Positions 22,341 to 34,650 of a DNA stretch of 64,000 nucleotides are shown piece after piece (the stretch's first letter is position 1; each line of letters opens with the position of its first letter). Under the pieces are notes generated by a model. The model did no database searches. It worked only from the letters and a program-made list of their open reading frames with translations, and was not told where the DNA came from. This DNA comes from Gracilaria domingensis (taxonomy: Eukaryota; Rhodophyta; Florideophyceae; Gracilariales; Gracilariaceae), in NCBI GenBank assembly GCA_022539475.1, contig VCMS01000089.1:224288-288287 (forward strand). The letters are read 5' to 3'. The translations under genes and the position numbers were made by a program.

Positions 22341-23893
22341 CGAAGACCCGAACCCGATCCTTGACATTGGCTGCCCCCGTAGCGTTCGTGGTGTTCATGC
22401 TGCCGTCCGAATCGCTTCTTCACTCGGTATCCTATTTAAGCTTCGTCCCCTCTAACGTGAGCCATTCTACCATGGCTACAGAGTGAACTGCGATGAAACC
22501 GGTTTGGCATTCGCGATCTGGGACCTCCTTCTACCGGATACCGATGGCCATCCGTGTTCCCTCCCGATCTATGTAGTGGAAGGAGATGATCTGCTCGTTA
22601 GTAGCTCCGTCCTACATCAATCGAACCTGCTGGGAAATGATCGGCTGATGGTAGTCTCCAAGGGAGTTCTATCCAGTTCTGAGTTTCGACTCCAGATGTA
22701 CAACACGCATCTCCCTGGCGATCCGGAGGACACCATCAGATTGAGGCTGCTGGTTGTATGTAGCGCGAAAGAAGCAATTTGATCGTACTTCGCTGCCCAA
22801 AGAGGTCTCTCGTTACGATCGACTGCACGAGAGCTCAAGAAGATGTACTCCGACCACAAGGTGTGCCATCCGTTTGCTACTGAGTTGCACGGCTTCACCC
22901 ACATGTCAAATTATGACATGAAAGAAATCTGTCGACGTGCCGACGCCCTCGCACCAGTACTTCAACAAGCACTTCAAACCGTGGTGGATAAATGTACAAC
23001 TTCCCGGTGTACTGGGCGCCCATCGTCTTCAGGGAAGGTTTCATTTCGGCGACTTCTAGTCCGGATCAACAGCCATGTGCAGATTGACTTCTTTTTTATC
23101 TCTGAGATGGAGAACATTCCGATCTTGCATATGGTCGACATTTGTTCGGGGTTCTCTGTCACTGCTATGTTGGAGACGAGGGAACTCAGTGACGTCAAAA
23201 TCGCTTTCGAGCAACAGTTGGTCAATGCGCACGGCTCTCAGAGTTCACTATCAGAGGACCCGGAGTTCGACAAGGGCACATTCAAGAACTTCCTTGGTGC
23301 CCATTCCATTAGGTTTGAGCCCCGTTCTGCACGGAGGCATAATAAGATCGGCGTGGTGGAGTCGAAGAACGAAATTGTGAGGCTTATTGCTACCAGGCTC
23401 TTGCGAGATGCGAGCTCTTTTTCAGCAATGCGCAACACTCAGTTCAGCTACGCAGAGATCCTCTCCCGCGCGACACTCTTAAGCAATTGCATGTATTGAG
23501 GTCGCAAGATGAGCAGTTTCGAACTTGTTAGGGGTTACCCCTCGAGCCTGATGAGCTTGCCACAATCGCATACGACTGTGGAACTTCTCGACGCCTTCAA
23601 GAGCAGGTGGCCAGGAGAACAATACAAACACTTGACAAGACGAGGAACCCTCATGTCCTTCTTCAATCTCACTTCCCAAAGGACACCTTTGTGTACTACT
23701 TCAAGCGCGGACCCAAGTTTGGTGTCTGGAAGGTGGGATACGTACGCGAAGCCCAAGAACATTCGCTCCTTTTGTCCTCAAATGAGCAACACCATGGTCC
23801 AAGCATTCGCGCGGCGTACGAGGATGTGAGACTCGTCCCCAAGTCAACCCCCCTCGAGGAGCTGGATCAAATGGGTTACACCTCGCCACTATA
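22341..23893 (+). pseudogene. Ty1/copia protease and integrase remnant
   Basis: A degenerate protease motif (LDIGCP near 22360) is followed by coding fragments 22483-22782 and 22843-23499. The latter is an integrase core: D in HVQIDFFF, D in EDPEFDKG and E in NKIGVVESKN, in the proper order. The C-terminal region continues in other frames to the stop at 23891-23893 (PKDTFVYYFKRG, GVWKVGYV). Stops near 22455, 22780 and 23497 and frame changes show decay. Integrase precedes RT, which defines Ty1/copia and separates it from the gypsy elements. Confidence 0.75.
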
Positions 23894-25756
23894 GCACAGC
23901 ATTGTCGAAGTACCGTAAGTGACGGAGGTACCGAGCGGAGATGCAGTCCAGCCGCCCGTTGTTTCAACAGCAGAAGTGAGCGAGAAACCACCAAAGCGGC
24001 AGCAGCTGCGTAAGGATTCCATCGACTTCTTAATTGACGATGAACCCACTCTATGGTCTCACCACCCCAACTTATGCTCTTTGCTTGCCGGTTAGAATCC
24101 GAAGTTCATTGAACTTCCTGAGAGAGACATAGGTTCCCCGTACGATCCTCCTAGACCAAAGAAGGATATCGGACCAACCAAAACCATCAACATACTTCCT
24201 CCGGCACAGTTGAAATCTGCCGACCTAGAGATCCTGTCTAATGCTATGAATGTGATGGTCAAGGACCATGTTTTCGAATCTCGAACGGGGTTCCTCTCAC
24301 GACGGGTCGTTGACCAAGCGATTCCCAAGGAGAAGGAGGTGTACCATAGTCGTTACCCAGAAGTTCATCGCTCCGCTTTGCCGAAGTATGCCAATGTTGT
24401 AACGACCCACCACTTCTTCCACAGTAAGGATGATGGTGAACGTGGTTCCTTTCGCCTCAAATGTCGCTTGGTCCCACACGGCAACCAAGATAAGGAAAAG
24501 GATGGTATCCGCAAGGATTCTTCTTCGGCCCAGTTCCCGATAATTCGGACGGTTCTCTCTCTTGCGGCCACGTTCGGCCTACCATTGGCCACCCTCGGCA
24601 TCAAGGGTGCATATCTTCATGGTTTCCCCGAAGGAATGAGCGAAACCAAGCCATGTTTGGAAGCTACTAGCCCCAAAGTAGGGCCTCGTGGAATCGGGAC
24701 GTCTGTGGCAACTTGCTGTTGAGAGGTGGCTTTCTGACGAAAAGTTTGGAACCATTCTGGGATTGCCTCAGCTGTTCGTTCTTAGAAATACTGATGGCAC
24801 CATCAAGATCGCCATCGCCAAAGTCGTGCACGATATGCTCCTTGCTGGCTCAGTACCCACCCTGGAGAGCTTTCATAGTCCCATTGCGAAGCGGTTCACA
24901 GTCGGAAAGTTTGAAACTTCTCGCAACCTCAACTTCAATTGCTTACAGATAAACCGTCAGGGTGATGGCCCTATCTCGCTGAATATGACTGAATTCATGG
25001 CCAGCATCCACGAGCTTGACATCGGGCGCGAGTCCCGCAAGAAGTATGATTCCCCATGCACAAGCGAAGACAGAACTCGGTTCCTTGGCCTAACCGGATC
25101 CCTGAATTTCCTTGGCCACGGTATACTTCCTTAAGCCTCCTTCGCCACCAGGTACCTGCAGCAACGCACCGCGAAGCTAATTGTTTCTGACTTGATTCTC
25201 GCCAACCAAATTTTGGGCGAACTTCAAACCCTCGAGCCCGAACTGTTGTATCGCTGCCCATCGTGGCTCGAAATTTCCCCCCGATACCTGGCATTCTCAG
25301 ACGCGAGTCAAGGTAAGGGTTCCTGTGGGCAAACTGGCTACTTATCCAGGCTCTTCATGCCTGCGGGGAGGTGGAGAGGCTATCTTTCATGTTCTCGATT
25401 GAACGAGCACCAAGCAGTGAAAGGTTTCGTTCAGTTCGATTGGTGCTGAGATTCTAGCTGCCGCCTATTCTGCAGATAGAGATTCCTCGATATCTTCGGC
25501 AATTGCCGCGATGTACAAAGAACCAGACGATCTTCCGTTTATGTTAACCGTTCGCTCTGAAGGCCTTTATTCCACGACGACCACCTTGCACGAAGGCAAA
25601 AAATATATCTTAGGCCCACGGTGGCAAGACTTCCTGACTCCTTCGAAACGGGTGAGATCTCCGTGCTGCAGTGGATACGCGGACCTCAAACCCTCGCGTA
25701 TGCGTTGACGAAAAGGAACGTTGCCTTGTTCCGCAAGCTCAACGAAGCCCCATAAG
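23894..25756 (+). pseudogene. Ty1/copia reverse transcriptase and RNase H remnant
   Basis: RT fragment 24210-24722 has the copia signatures RLKCRLVPHGNQ and LGIKGAYLHGFPEGM. The palm region continues in another frame (24688-25134). RNase H at 25192-25700 shows AFSDASQGKGSCGQTGYL and ends in a region resembling IRGPQ...ALTKRN, the usual copia C-terminus, with a TAA stop at 25754-25756. At least four frame breaks are visible. A YVDD-like motif was not found intact. Confidence 0.75.
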
Positions 25757-25798
25757 AAAATTTTTCAAAATTGTGAACCTAACATGAAGGCGATCGGA

Positions 25799-26000
25799 TG
25801 TTGTAGACCCTCATATTACATTCATTAAGCCTTCAGCGTGACCTCCATTTTGGCACGGTGCATATTAAGTTATCAATTTTTTCAGTTTTATGAATGTCAT
25901 ATGAGGGTGTGCTGAGGGTGTTCTCATTGCATGGTAGGCTGTTTTGAGTGCGTTATGACACTTGCACTATCCTTTCCCACTCCTCTTACAATTACAGCAC
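25799..26000 (+). repeat. Probable start of the copia 3' LTR
   Basis: TGTTGTAGACCC at 25799 begins about 45 bp after the copia pol stop and follows a weak purine stretch (GAAGGCGATCGGA). Position and TG start fit an LTR. I cannot locate its end, as the 5' copy is outside the window. Confidence 0.35.
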
Positions 26001-26016
26001 ATTCTCTTTTGGAACC

Positions 26017-28060
26017 CTAAATGAGGGCACAGGAGGCGATTTTAATCCTCCATTCCACCACATAGTGCGCGCCTATTTTTGAAAGACCATCCAATTTACA
26101 TCTGCGCTTGATCCGCAAGCCGCAAAAATTTCTTATAGGGAAGCGATGTGCACGAGATTCTTGATAGACATCGTGTTGCAAAATGCGAAGAGAGTTTTCC
26201 CCAAGAACTAAACAGCCGAATCGTACTGATAAGATTGTGCACTCCGGCTTTACGCAGTTCATGAGGAGCGTCTAGCACGCCCGTGATCACCTCTGCTCTT
26301 GGCGAAGAATGCCAGCTTTCGAATCCCCATGGCTCTCACTGCTTCCTCTACTCCGCCGATACAGGCATACAAGGCCTAGTACGAGCATTGCAGTGGACAT
26401 GGCTCTTGTGCGTCCAAAATCTGCTTCTTTTCGGCATCCACACAAAGTACGTGATCCAGGTTTGTGGCTCGGATTCGCATGATATACATGCCCGTAGGTT
26501 GTTTTACTACCCATTGCAGCTTGTTCGCATCATGAGGCAGACCTCTCACCATGTTGAGTTTTAGATGCGCAGTCGATTTCTGCAGCCAGGTTTCTACGTC
26601 GGCGAAATTCATTAGCGGAGGAATGTGGGCTGATAGTAATGTACAATTTGTGTATCGCGGTCCTGCAAGACGTTCTGGCCCATTGATGATCGAAGCTTGC
26701 ATGCAGAAATTCTGCTTTTCCGATATCATCATGTGATCATCATTTAGCCGATGCTTCATAGCCAGTTCAAAGTGCGGTCGATGGCCTGGACTGGACACTC
26801 GGACTGGCCGGCGGGGATTTGCTATGAAAAAGTGGTCTAGGGCGTCAACCGCAAGGTGCGTTCGTTGCGGCACTAATGACACAGGGCCACCAGAGCGCTG
26901 AACTATGCAATCCATCGGCCCGTTCCGTATACCCTGGCTTATCAGGGACGCATTGAGACCCGGTCCATCCAGGCTGTTAAGGCTGACCTCGCGCCAGTCC
27001 CAGTGGGGCTCTTCATGGTTGCGGGCAAAGCAGCACGGTCCTCGCTACCGCCTCGCCCCGAAAGGACCCGGTATCTGGCAGTCCTGCTCGATGAACTGTA
27101 TTTCATCGATCGAAGACAGTTCCCCATCCTGATCATCGTAGATACCGTATCGTTGCGCAATGTCATGATTCAGGGGCACCGCCGGCCTTACCCAGGCAAA
27201 ATTCGTGAAGGGAAAACTAAAAGCGTTTTCAGTAGACTTGCAGACAAGATGGCTGGTGTAGTAAGGTAATATAGCCAACGTCATTGAAAAATAAGTAAGT
27301 TTTTGTTTCACTGACATTTCCATGAGTGTGATTTTTTGAAAAAATTAAATTCCTCGAAAGTGCCCTTACATTTTATTGAAAGTCATCAATTTCATTTACA
27401 TCCTCATGATGATTCAATGAAAAAGGGTTTTGCTAGGGACACCAACTGTAGAGTGCTTCCCCGAGCACAGCTCTGCATTCGCGGGCGGGAAACACACGCT
27501 CTGCCGTTGTAACGTGTTCAATGCGATACCTATTGTCGTCTTTGTATGGGATAAGTGTGATTCCGAAAATATTCTCAAGGATCCAAATCGCTTCCGAAGT
27601 CACCCCATAACGCTCATTCTCTTGATCGCTCTCCGGATAATCCGTAACGAGGAAAAATCGCGACCTGCGCTTTCTTCTTGGGTACATTATCATACGTCCA
27701 ATCGCCGACATTTCTGATGGTTGCTGCTCTCTGCGGCTCTGGTTTAGGCCTGACGTACTGTGGTTAGCCCCCACAGTGTGGTTGGATATCGTTCTATGAG
27801 AGCGTTCAACTTTTGCAAGATGCTGAGTGTTATCAACCCGGAGAGGCATATTGCGGTTTTCTCGACAACGCTGGCAAACGCCCGTTGTTTCAAGGTTTCC
27901 GCATTTGAACGGCCCGTCACATGGCCACCCTCGGTTCTCTTTCAGAACCGTACAGGAGTTCGATGTTAATCACCCGCTTCAGACACCGGTTGTGATGCTG
28001 CCGGCCTCGAATCCGTGTTGTACGCGGTTCTCGCTGTCTCGTCCGTTGCACTCGCCTGCA
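26017..28060 (-). pseudogene. Degenerate minus-strand coding region, family unknown
   Basis: Read on the minus strand, protein-like stretches occur in several frames. Near 27900 there is a cysteine-rich segment (WPCDGPFKCGN ... VCQRC), possibly a zinc-binding domain. It is followed by an Arg-rich segment and SRFFLVTDYPE (27433-27849). At 26376-26915 is a 179-residue frame containing WVVKQPTGMYIMRI and DHVLCVDAEKKQILD. At 26017-26290 are short fragments. Many stops and shifts lie between. The pattern is that of an old transposon gene, but I do not recognise the family. Joining the fragments into one gene is inference. Confidence 0.35.
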
Positions 28061-29427
28061 AAGGCCTGAGCGCACCGAGAGACGCCGATCGATTGCGTAT
28101 TAGGTGGGCTAGACAGTGGCTTTGCCCTTGCCTGCCCCCAGAAGCCTCGGTGTGTACACGGTGACGGAGGTGAACTGCGGAGTTGGGTGTGCTACAAGGA
28201 ACAGAGCACTCTAGAAGGAAGACTTTCTTAGTACAGCCTCTGATGACTACCGTTTCAAACTGGCGCCGGAATGCTGAGACGTTTGGGAAATCGCCGAGGC
28301 TCGCAATATTTCGGGCGCTGTGCTCGTTGCCGCCCTCGACGAGGGGGTCCTCTTTGTTCTTCTAGAATTCCCGCAGCACCGCCACTCTGAGATATTTCTA
28401 TCATCACTGTGTCCTTTCTCCACGTAGTATCGGACATTTTTCTTTACTGTGTTGACTACTGTTTGGCTGTGGAGGAGTAGTTGTGGTTTAGACCGCTGCT
28501 TGCTGGAATCGAAGCTCGGCCCGCCTCTACGTCCGTTTTTCTGAATGCTTCGTATTCGTTTCGATCGCTTTCTAATTTGGCATTCGTTTCGTTCACGATC
28601 GCTTGCTATCGTCGCTGCTCTGTTCTGCTCGCTTGCGATCGACGTTACTCACCGTCGTCTAAGGGCTGTCTACGGAAAGCAATTGGTGTGTGCTACGTTG
28701 CACTTCTGGGCGCGTGGCCCAAGTGTGCATTCGCTTCAGACGCCGAACGCTTCGCGACGCGTTGGTCCGCTGAGCTCGCAGGAGCTCGCGGTAGCTCCCG
28801 GCAGGGAGCTTGCGGAACGAACAGTTGACAGTTACGATAGGTTTCATGGGGATCTTTACAATAAATGAGGCGCTGCCCGGCCGCAGTGGAGGTCTGCAGG
28901 ACCGGACAGAGGGGACGCCTTCTTCTTCATTTTCTCGTAGTTCGCCCACGACAGCGAAGCGTTCACTCAGCTGCGCCGTTGCTTGAAACGCGCCAAACAG
29001 GTCTGTCTGCCTCAAATAGATACCACTTTTGAACAAAAACTTTTAAACAAGGCAGAAAGCTTCCATTTTCTTTGGTTTGTCTCGACAAATCAAAATTTGA
29101 CAAGTCACACCAAAACATATTGAGATCACAATTCAAAAACCAGTAAAGAAATTGGGATGACAATAGATTAGATTGACACCCCAAGCTTGACATTAGTGGG
29201 ACATTTATCGATCTTCTCCACGCAAATCTCGAAAAACGTAAGAAGGCAGATTTGGAGTAACTTACGTTTTGGAATAACTATATTATAGTACTTCATCTAC
29301 AACCACTAAGGATTGGAGTGGTTACTAGCGAAACCCCCTCAAAAAAATGAAGGCAAATCAGGCGTGGCTTCGTTTTAGCGGGAGCACGTGTGAAAAGAGA
29401 AATAAGAAATTTTTAGTGCCATCGCGG
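28061..29427. other. Region without supportable genes
   Basis: Short open frames on both strands lack family resemblance. Near 28770-28815 the words GAGCTCGC and GGTAGCTCCC/GGGAGCT form small direct and inverted repeats. Base composition falls to AT-rich after 29030. Confidence 0.5.
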
Positions 29428-29485
29428 ATTTGGGACGTCCAAAACGTCTGACCAATCAAAATCAAACGTTTTGGACATCCCAAAT
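29428..29485. repeat. Inverted repeat, 20-bp arms (foldback)
   Basis: ATTTGGGACGTCCAAAACGT and its reverse complement (one mismatch) flank an 18-bp loop. It may be the tip of a small non-autonomous DNA transposon or a lone foldback. Confidence 0.7.
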
Positions 29486-30130
29486 ATATGCGCACAGACT
29501 TTCTGTTCACAACGAGATCCAGTCGTAGTACCACTGCACCCGGTGCAGTCATGTCACGGCCATATATATATTGCACTACGTAAACAAACTGATTTTTAAT
29601 AGCGGCAACCAAATTTGTACTGAACCATCTAGATAAAGTGGTTTTTCATAGAGTCGACCGCAACTTTCAAGTGCCAAATAGAATTCCAGAATTAGGTTCC
29701 TGTGCTTTTTCCGATAAAATTGCAAGTAATTCACATCCGTATTGATGCCCATCTTCTAGAACTAACGATTAGGTTCGATACGAGCTCCCGGGGATTCGTG
29801 GTCTCTGGGCGCTCACGGGTAAAAGGCAGCGCTGACGACCCCGTCAGCGCTGCTCATTACGCACAACGCCGAGCAATTCGCGCAATATTGTAATTTTTCA
29901 GCAGCAGCAGCAGCAGAGCTCGCTACTGATTGGCTGCTGCCCCTGATGCTGCTGCTGTTGCTGCTGGTCTGTAGCATTTGCACACGTGTGCAACAGGAAC
30001 ACCACAAAAACATGTCTGCCAAGTAGTTTTGATGTAAAACAATTGACCGCTACAGTAGTTCATATAGTGCGGCGCGCAAGTAAACGAACCTACATACTCA
30101 ATTGGGCGGCATGCTGATTTTTTTCCCTTC
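29486..30130. other. Non-coding region with hairpin and CAG/CTG inverted repeat
   Basis: An 11-bp perfect stem (GCAGCGCTGAC) sits at 29826-29853. At about 29899-29962 a (CAG)n run and a (CTG)n run face each other and could form a long hairpin. No gene is seen. Confidence 0.6.
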
Positions 30131-30141
30131 GATATTCCGAG

Positions 30142-30700
30142 GTGGAGAGCTCGAATAGTTCAGGCATCCCGGCCACGAAACACTTGGTATGGTCTCTTCC
30201 GGAGCTATCGTACAACTATACACCAAACGGCATTCTACATCATAAGCTTTATTTAAAGCTGGGTGTTTCTGTCATAATCATTCGAAACGTGCTACACCCA
30301 CATTTGGTCAACAAAAAGCATTTCATCATTACGAAAATAGAAATTGGAATAATTCGCGTCTCGAGATACTACAAAGCTGATGCTGTGGTGGAGAATCGGT
30401 TGCTACACCGCATCAACTTTCAGTTCAAGCTCGCAGATGTGAGTATGATACGAAGACAGTTCCCAATTCGACTCGCATTTCCTGCGACGGTTTCATAAGG
30501 AACAAGATCAAACTTTGTCTCGATTGACAGTGGATGTGACATCAAACTTCTTTTGTGCCGGAGAGCTGTACGTCGCACTATCTAGAGTTCGGAAAAGAAA
30601 TGATTTGCTTCTACTTCACGACGAGGAGTTGACTCTGCAGGGTGTGCCTGTAGTTCACTCGATGGCGGCGCTGATATCTAATCCGGTCTTACAATTATGA
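30142..30700 (+). pseudogene. Helitron (Pif1-type) helicase, C-terminal remnant
   Basis: In a rolling-circle transposon this helicase unwinds DNA during transposition. The visible part is the end of the RecD/Pif1-like domain: LYLKLGVSVIIIRN, then RRQFPIRLAFPA at 30445-30485. After a one-base frameshift near 30497 comes a segment equivalent to the SQGQTL motif (here EQDQTL), and then GELYVALSRVRKRNDLLLL, helicase motif VI. The stop is near 30698. The Rep/HUH part and most of the helicase are absent. A host Pif1 gene is less likely, because RRQFPIRLAF with LYVALSRV is the usual Helitron combination. Confidence 0.75.
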
Positions 30701-31158
30701 CCCACCACAACAATAAAGTGACTACACTACTTTCTCTTATATATATTATTAAATCAGAAATAAACACATAACAAACAAAACAATTGGTTTGTTATAGCTT
30801 ATAACAAGTCATCATAAAAGGATCCCACTTTGTGATCAAAATACTAACCACATAATACAAAACAAATAACTATCTTCTGACACCACTAACCATATTTGAT
30901 CAACGATAGTAGAGGTAATGCCATACACTTAGTGCTCATGCACTCCATTTGCAACAGGATGATTCTCGAACACTCCAGGAGGATTCGGGAAGAGGACCAT
31001 ATCGGAGCGGGTCTCAAACTGCAGAGAAATATCGGTGTCATCCGGAAACTCTTCGATGTGCACGACAGCGGCTTCGACCTCACCCATGAATGTGTCTTCA
31101 CGATCGGGAGCCAAATGACCGAAATGAGCCAGGATCCAACCGTAGAGATACAACTGAA
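30701..31158. other. AT-rich region after the Helitron remnant
   Basis: Contains runs such as TATATATATTATTAAATC. A minus-strand reading (VQLYLYGWILAHFGHLAPD) at 30929-31160 resembles an out-of-frame continuation of the next ORF. No other feature is seen. Confidence 0.4.
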
Positions 31159-31443
31159 CTAGTCGTGCGCATCTGCCATCAGGCCATCTTCGCAGGCAAT
31201 GAACAGCTTCCTGTGGACCAGTGCAAGCTGCTCGGTCAGTAACGGCCCTCGAAGCTGCATGAAAGAGAATATGATGTGAAACGACGCCCACATCAGACGA
31301 TACTTCTCGAATAGGTCGTCGGTAACATCCTCAAACCACACCAACATCCTCTGGCCCCCCAATTCAATACGGCCGTAGAATTGGTGCGCTATATCGAGAG
31401 CAAGCGTGTTGTGGAGGCCATCGGGGTTTTTCTTGTTATCCAT
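31159..31443 (-). CDS. Small hypothetical protein (94 aa)
   Basis: ATG at 31443 and TAG at 31159-31161. The sequence is rich in aromatic and acidic residues (RMLVWFEDVTDDLFEKYRLMW), without a signal peptide or clear membrane segment. Similar-quality sequence continues on the same strand in another frame down to about 30929, so this could be the front of a longer gene broken by one frameshift near 31160-31200. No family is recognised and coding is not certain. Confidence 0.4.
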   Translation of the reverse strand: MDNKKNPDGLHNTLALDIAHQFYGRIELGGQRMLVWFEDVTDDLFEKYRLMWASFHIIFSFMQLRGPLLTEQLALVHRKLFIACEDGLMADAHD

Positions 31444-31929
31444 GTAGATTGAGTATGAACACGGAAGGGAGAATCGGGGGAAAGGAGGCGGTTGCGGAGA
31501 AGGCAGCGGAAGAACGCGGGGGGGGGGTGCGAAGAAAAGGGAGGTGAAAGGGAAGATAAAGAGAAAGTAGAAGAAAGAGAAGCAGAGATGCGGCAAAACG
31601 TCTACGGGGTGAGGCTGACGAAATGACTGACTAGTTGCTGGTTCGAGAAATTGATGAGGTTTGGGCATCGATCCAGTAATTCATGGCCTCGTAGTTCTTC
31701 TTATAGGGCACAAAATAGTCGAGGAGGCTAGTGTTCAAAGCGTAGAATGCCATCACGACATACCTCATCATGTGCTAAGGTTCCAATAAGCTATGGAATG
31801 TGCAGTATCTACAACGCAAACAACGTTCTCTAGAATTAAATTAATCCAACCATCTTCCACTTTCAAAAAAGTCTCATCTGAAATCTTCATACACACGATA
31901 GCTTTGACATCAAACTGTGCTCATTCTAT

Positions 31930-33000
31930 ATTGTAGCTGCAAACGGCACCGTAAGCAAATTTAACCAAATGGTCTACAGTTATTCTCCTCTTCAACCTGG
32001 CTGTCTCGTCTCACAGTTTGTTTCAAAAGTTATTTTACGGTTGAACACGAACGCATGGAATGCGGTGATTATAGTGTGAGTTGATTTTGTCTCACAGTTT
32101 ATCTCAAAACTTATTTCACCTTTGAACGTGAACGCTGTGAATGCCGGGCGCATACGGTGAAATGATAGTGCATTATATAGATAAAGTCGTTTCGATTTCT
32201 CGGTTTCATTGGATTGTCGATGACCGAGCATGATACATTAAAGAAAAAGAGACGACCACACATTTCATCACCACGGTGCAGAAAGACACTAATTGGAATG
32301 TCATCATGGAACGGCGATAGTAGAGAAAACTAGTAAGGGTTCTCGAGCGACTTCATAATACGTGCAAAGCATACAGTGTGGTACAATTCACAACAAAGTC
32401 ATTGAGTCACAGATGCCACTCAAGAATCCGAAATGAATCTCAAAAACTATGTACCATAAGCATGATGAAACAAGGAGTGTTTAAATGTCATGAGCATACA
32501 GTGTACTACTGTATCGCAAATCAATGAACATGTAATTGGGCAGATGTTACCATTATGTTTCTACTCAAAAGTAAGTGAGTAGTAGAAACCTCTTGGCAAA
32601 GAGCGCAACCGAGATCTCCATATGTTTAGGTGATTTGGAATCAAAAATAAATGATGCGGCATTACCTCGGTAAACAAAACCGAAAGAAAATCACACAGAT
32701 GGTCTGCAGCAAATTTACTCTTCTCTTTCCACCATTGTTCTTATCTTTGCGTTTTCGTTTCATAAACTATTTAAAAAAGTATTCTGCCGTTAATCAGGAA
32801 CCCATTGAATACAGTGATTACAACTTGAGTTCACGTTGCTCTATATTAAAAGTAGTCGTTGATAGTTATGAATACGATTGCATTCTCGATGACGAAATAT
32901 GATACAACAAAGGCAAAGCGTCAACCACACATTTCAGTACCCAATTTTAAAAGCATTTTTACTGGGATGTCGGTAGAGAAAAGCAATTGTCTCCAAATGC
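31930..33000. repeat. Diverged repeat of about 330-400 bp in two copies
   Basis: Copy 1 (about 31930-32330) and copy 2 (about 32650-33000) share, in order, AAATTTA...ATGGTCTAC/GC, TTTCATAAACT/GTTTCAAAAGTT, GATACA followed by CCACACATTTCA, and GGTAGAGAAAA-like ends. Copy 1 contains an inner duplication of about 75 bp starting GTCTCACAGTTT (near 32008 and 32089). Unit ends could not be fixed. This may be an old non-autonomous element or solo LTRs. Confidence 0.5.
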
Positions 33001-33039
33001 GCACAACGGTAAAGATTTTTACTTATGCATTTCTAGACG

Positions 33040-33101
33040 TGAAAGACGAACCGTTCGGCCGCGGCGCGAAGCGCCGCGTGCGGCCGAAGTCCGCCTTTCA
33101 C
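33040..33101. repeat. GC-rich imperfect palindrome in AT-rich DNA
   Basis: GTGAAAG...TTCGGCCGC on the left faces GCGGCCGAA...CTTTCAC on the right with a GGCGC/GCGCC core. Arms are about 25-28 bp with a few mismatches. The base composition is far from that of its surroundings. Confidence 0.65.
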
Positions 33102-34640
33102 TTGTTATATAGTAAAGATTATAGAATATTTGTTCTACCTGACGCTTGGAACTCATCAGGCTCACTTCTTCTCGCTGCTGAAGTAGCTGAACGAGAACAG
33201 GGGATTCCAGGGGAGTTGCTCCTGCTTCCAAAGGAAAAATTCAGAGTCAATTCATATAGAAAATCGAATCATCCTTAGTGAGACACAATCGCCCATCCAC
33301 TGAACATCTAGAATAGGAAGTCATATGAGTAGTAAGAACTTTTCTATTCTACGACTGATGTCGTTTCACATAGCTATCTTAATGGGCCCTCTCAGTCAAC
33401 TTCGGTTCTACAGTTCCTTTCTTCTTCGCATTGATAAAAGGGCTTCTCTTTCGATAATAAATTTATCACCAAATTTATGCTAACTGTATTTGTTCTTCTT
33501 GTTTCCTCGTTTTTGCCCTTCTGTTGTTTTTCTTCTTTTTATTTTTGTTGCTTTGCTACAATTTAGTACTTGAGTACTAGTTCAAAATTTTCCTTTAGCA
33601 TTGTCAGATAACTATGATATAAATTTAGAATCATATCTTTGTAGTTTTCGAAGAATAATGGTCCATTTAATTTGTATTATCTTAAGCACAAATTAAATAC
33701 TGTATATATTACCTGTTCTGTATATATTGGTTTTCTTCGATTCTGGAGATATGAAACTTTAACGTTTCTCCTCCAAACTCAAGATTACGTAGTTCATTCT
33801 TGTCCCCACTCATTGTCGTTGAGGGGTTAGATTCTTCTTGCTTCCTCATGGGTCGAGGGCTTCTTTTATATCTGAGAAGTAGCAGGTCAATCCTGACCAG
33901 AAAAGCTCGGAGACATCGGTGGATAACTAATACGGGGGTGTCCATCTTTTTCGTGTATAATGAAAGTGTTGATCGCCTATTTGTCTCCAAGTTTTCGTAT
34001 TTTATCACGGCTTATTTCAAGATAGCCTCCCATTCGTGTATAGTACCAAAAATTGGATAACACCATGAAGTATATCTGTACCACAAACTCCTTATCACAT
34101 TCGAAAAAAAGTTGTCGAAGATATGCTTTTAGTAATATGTATAGTTTTATCATATTCTTTCGTTCTACACGAGAGCCTATGGCTTGGTAGAACTGTGATA
34201 TAACCGATCGGTGCCGGCTGTCAGTGGGGAGCCCAGGATGGGCTCGACCCGGCGGAGCTTGAAACACGTGAGACCTAGTAGGTCAGCAGCATCGATCGTT
34301 TCATATAGTGCACGCTACCAATAGGTAAATACGCCTGCGCTGGTGTGCTGCAGGCACGTATAACCCTTGAGGTCGGCAAAACTAATAAAAGACTTCTATA
34401 CTTACCAATTGGTTGCTGTAGAATCAAACCGGTTTCCCTTTAACCTAGTTGGTGCTTGACTCTACTATTTGGTGTGGGAGGCTGGCGTCTCGGGTTCTAG
34501 TACCCCCGAGTGCCTTTGTGGCTCTCACGGGCCTAGTGCCACGTGAGCCACCGGGAGCTGCAGTTGTGGTCCTCCACCCCGGCCATATATGTACACTACT
34601 TAGTCAATATTAGTTCTAAATTTATAAAAATAAACTAATC
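33102..34640. other. AT-rich region; possible left LTR of gypsy element 3 near its end
   Basis: 33300-34200 shows no supportable gene. 34200-34640 is GC-richer and lies where the 3' LTR of the minus-strand element 3 should be, but no second copy exists in the window to prove it. Confidence 0.35.
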
Positions 34641-34650
34641 AGTCCCGTCC

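Noticed and set aside
28481-28868. Plus-strand frames of 107-115 residues
   Set aside because: Composition is biased and two frames overlap over the same bases; no family resemblance or neighbouring signals.
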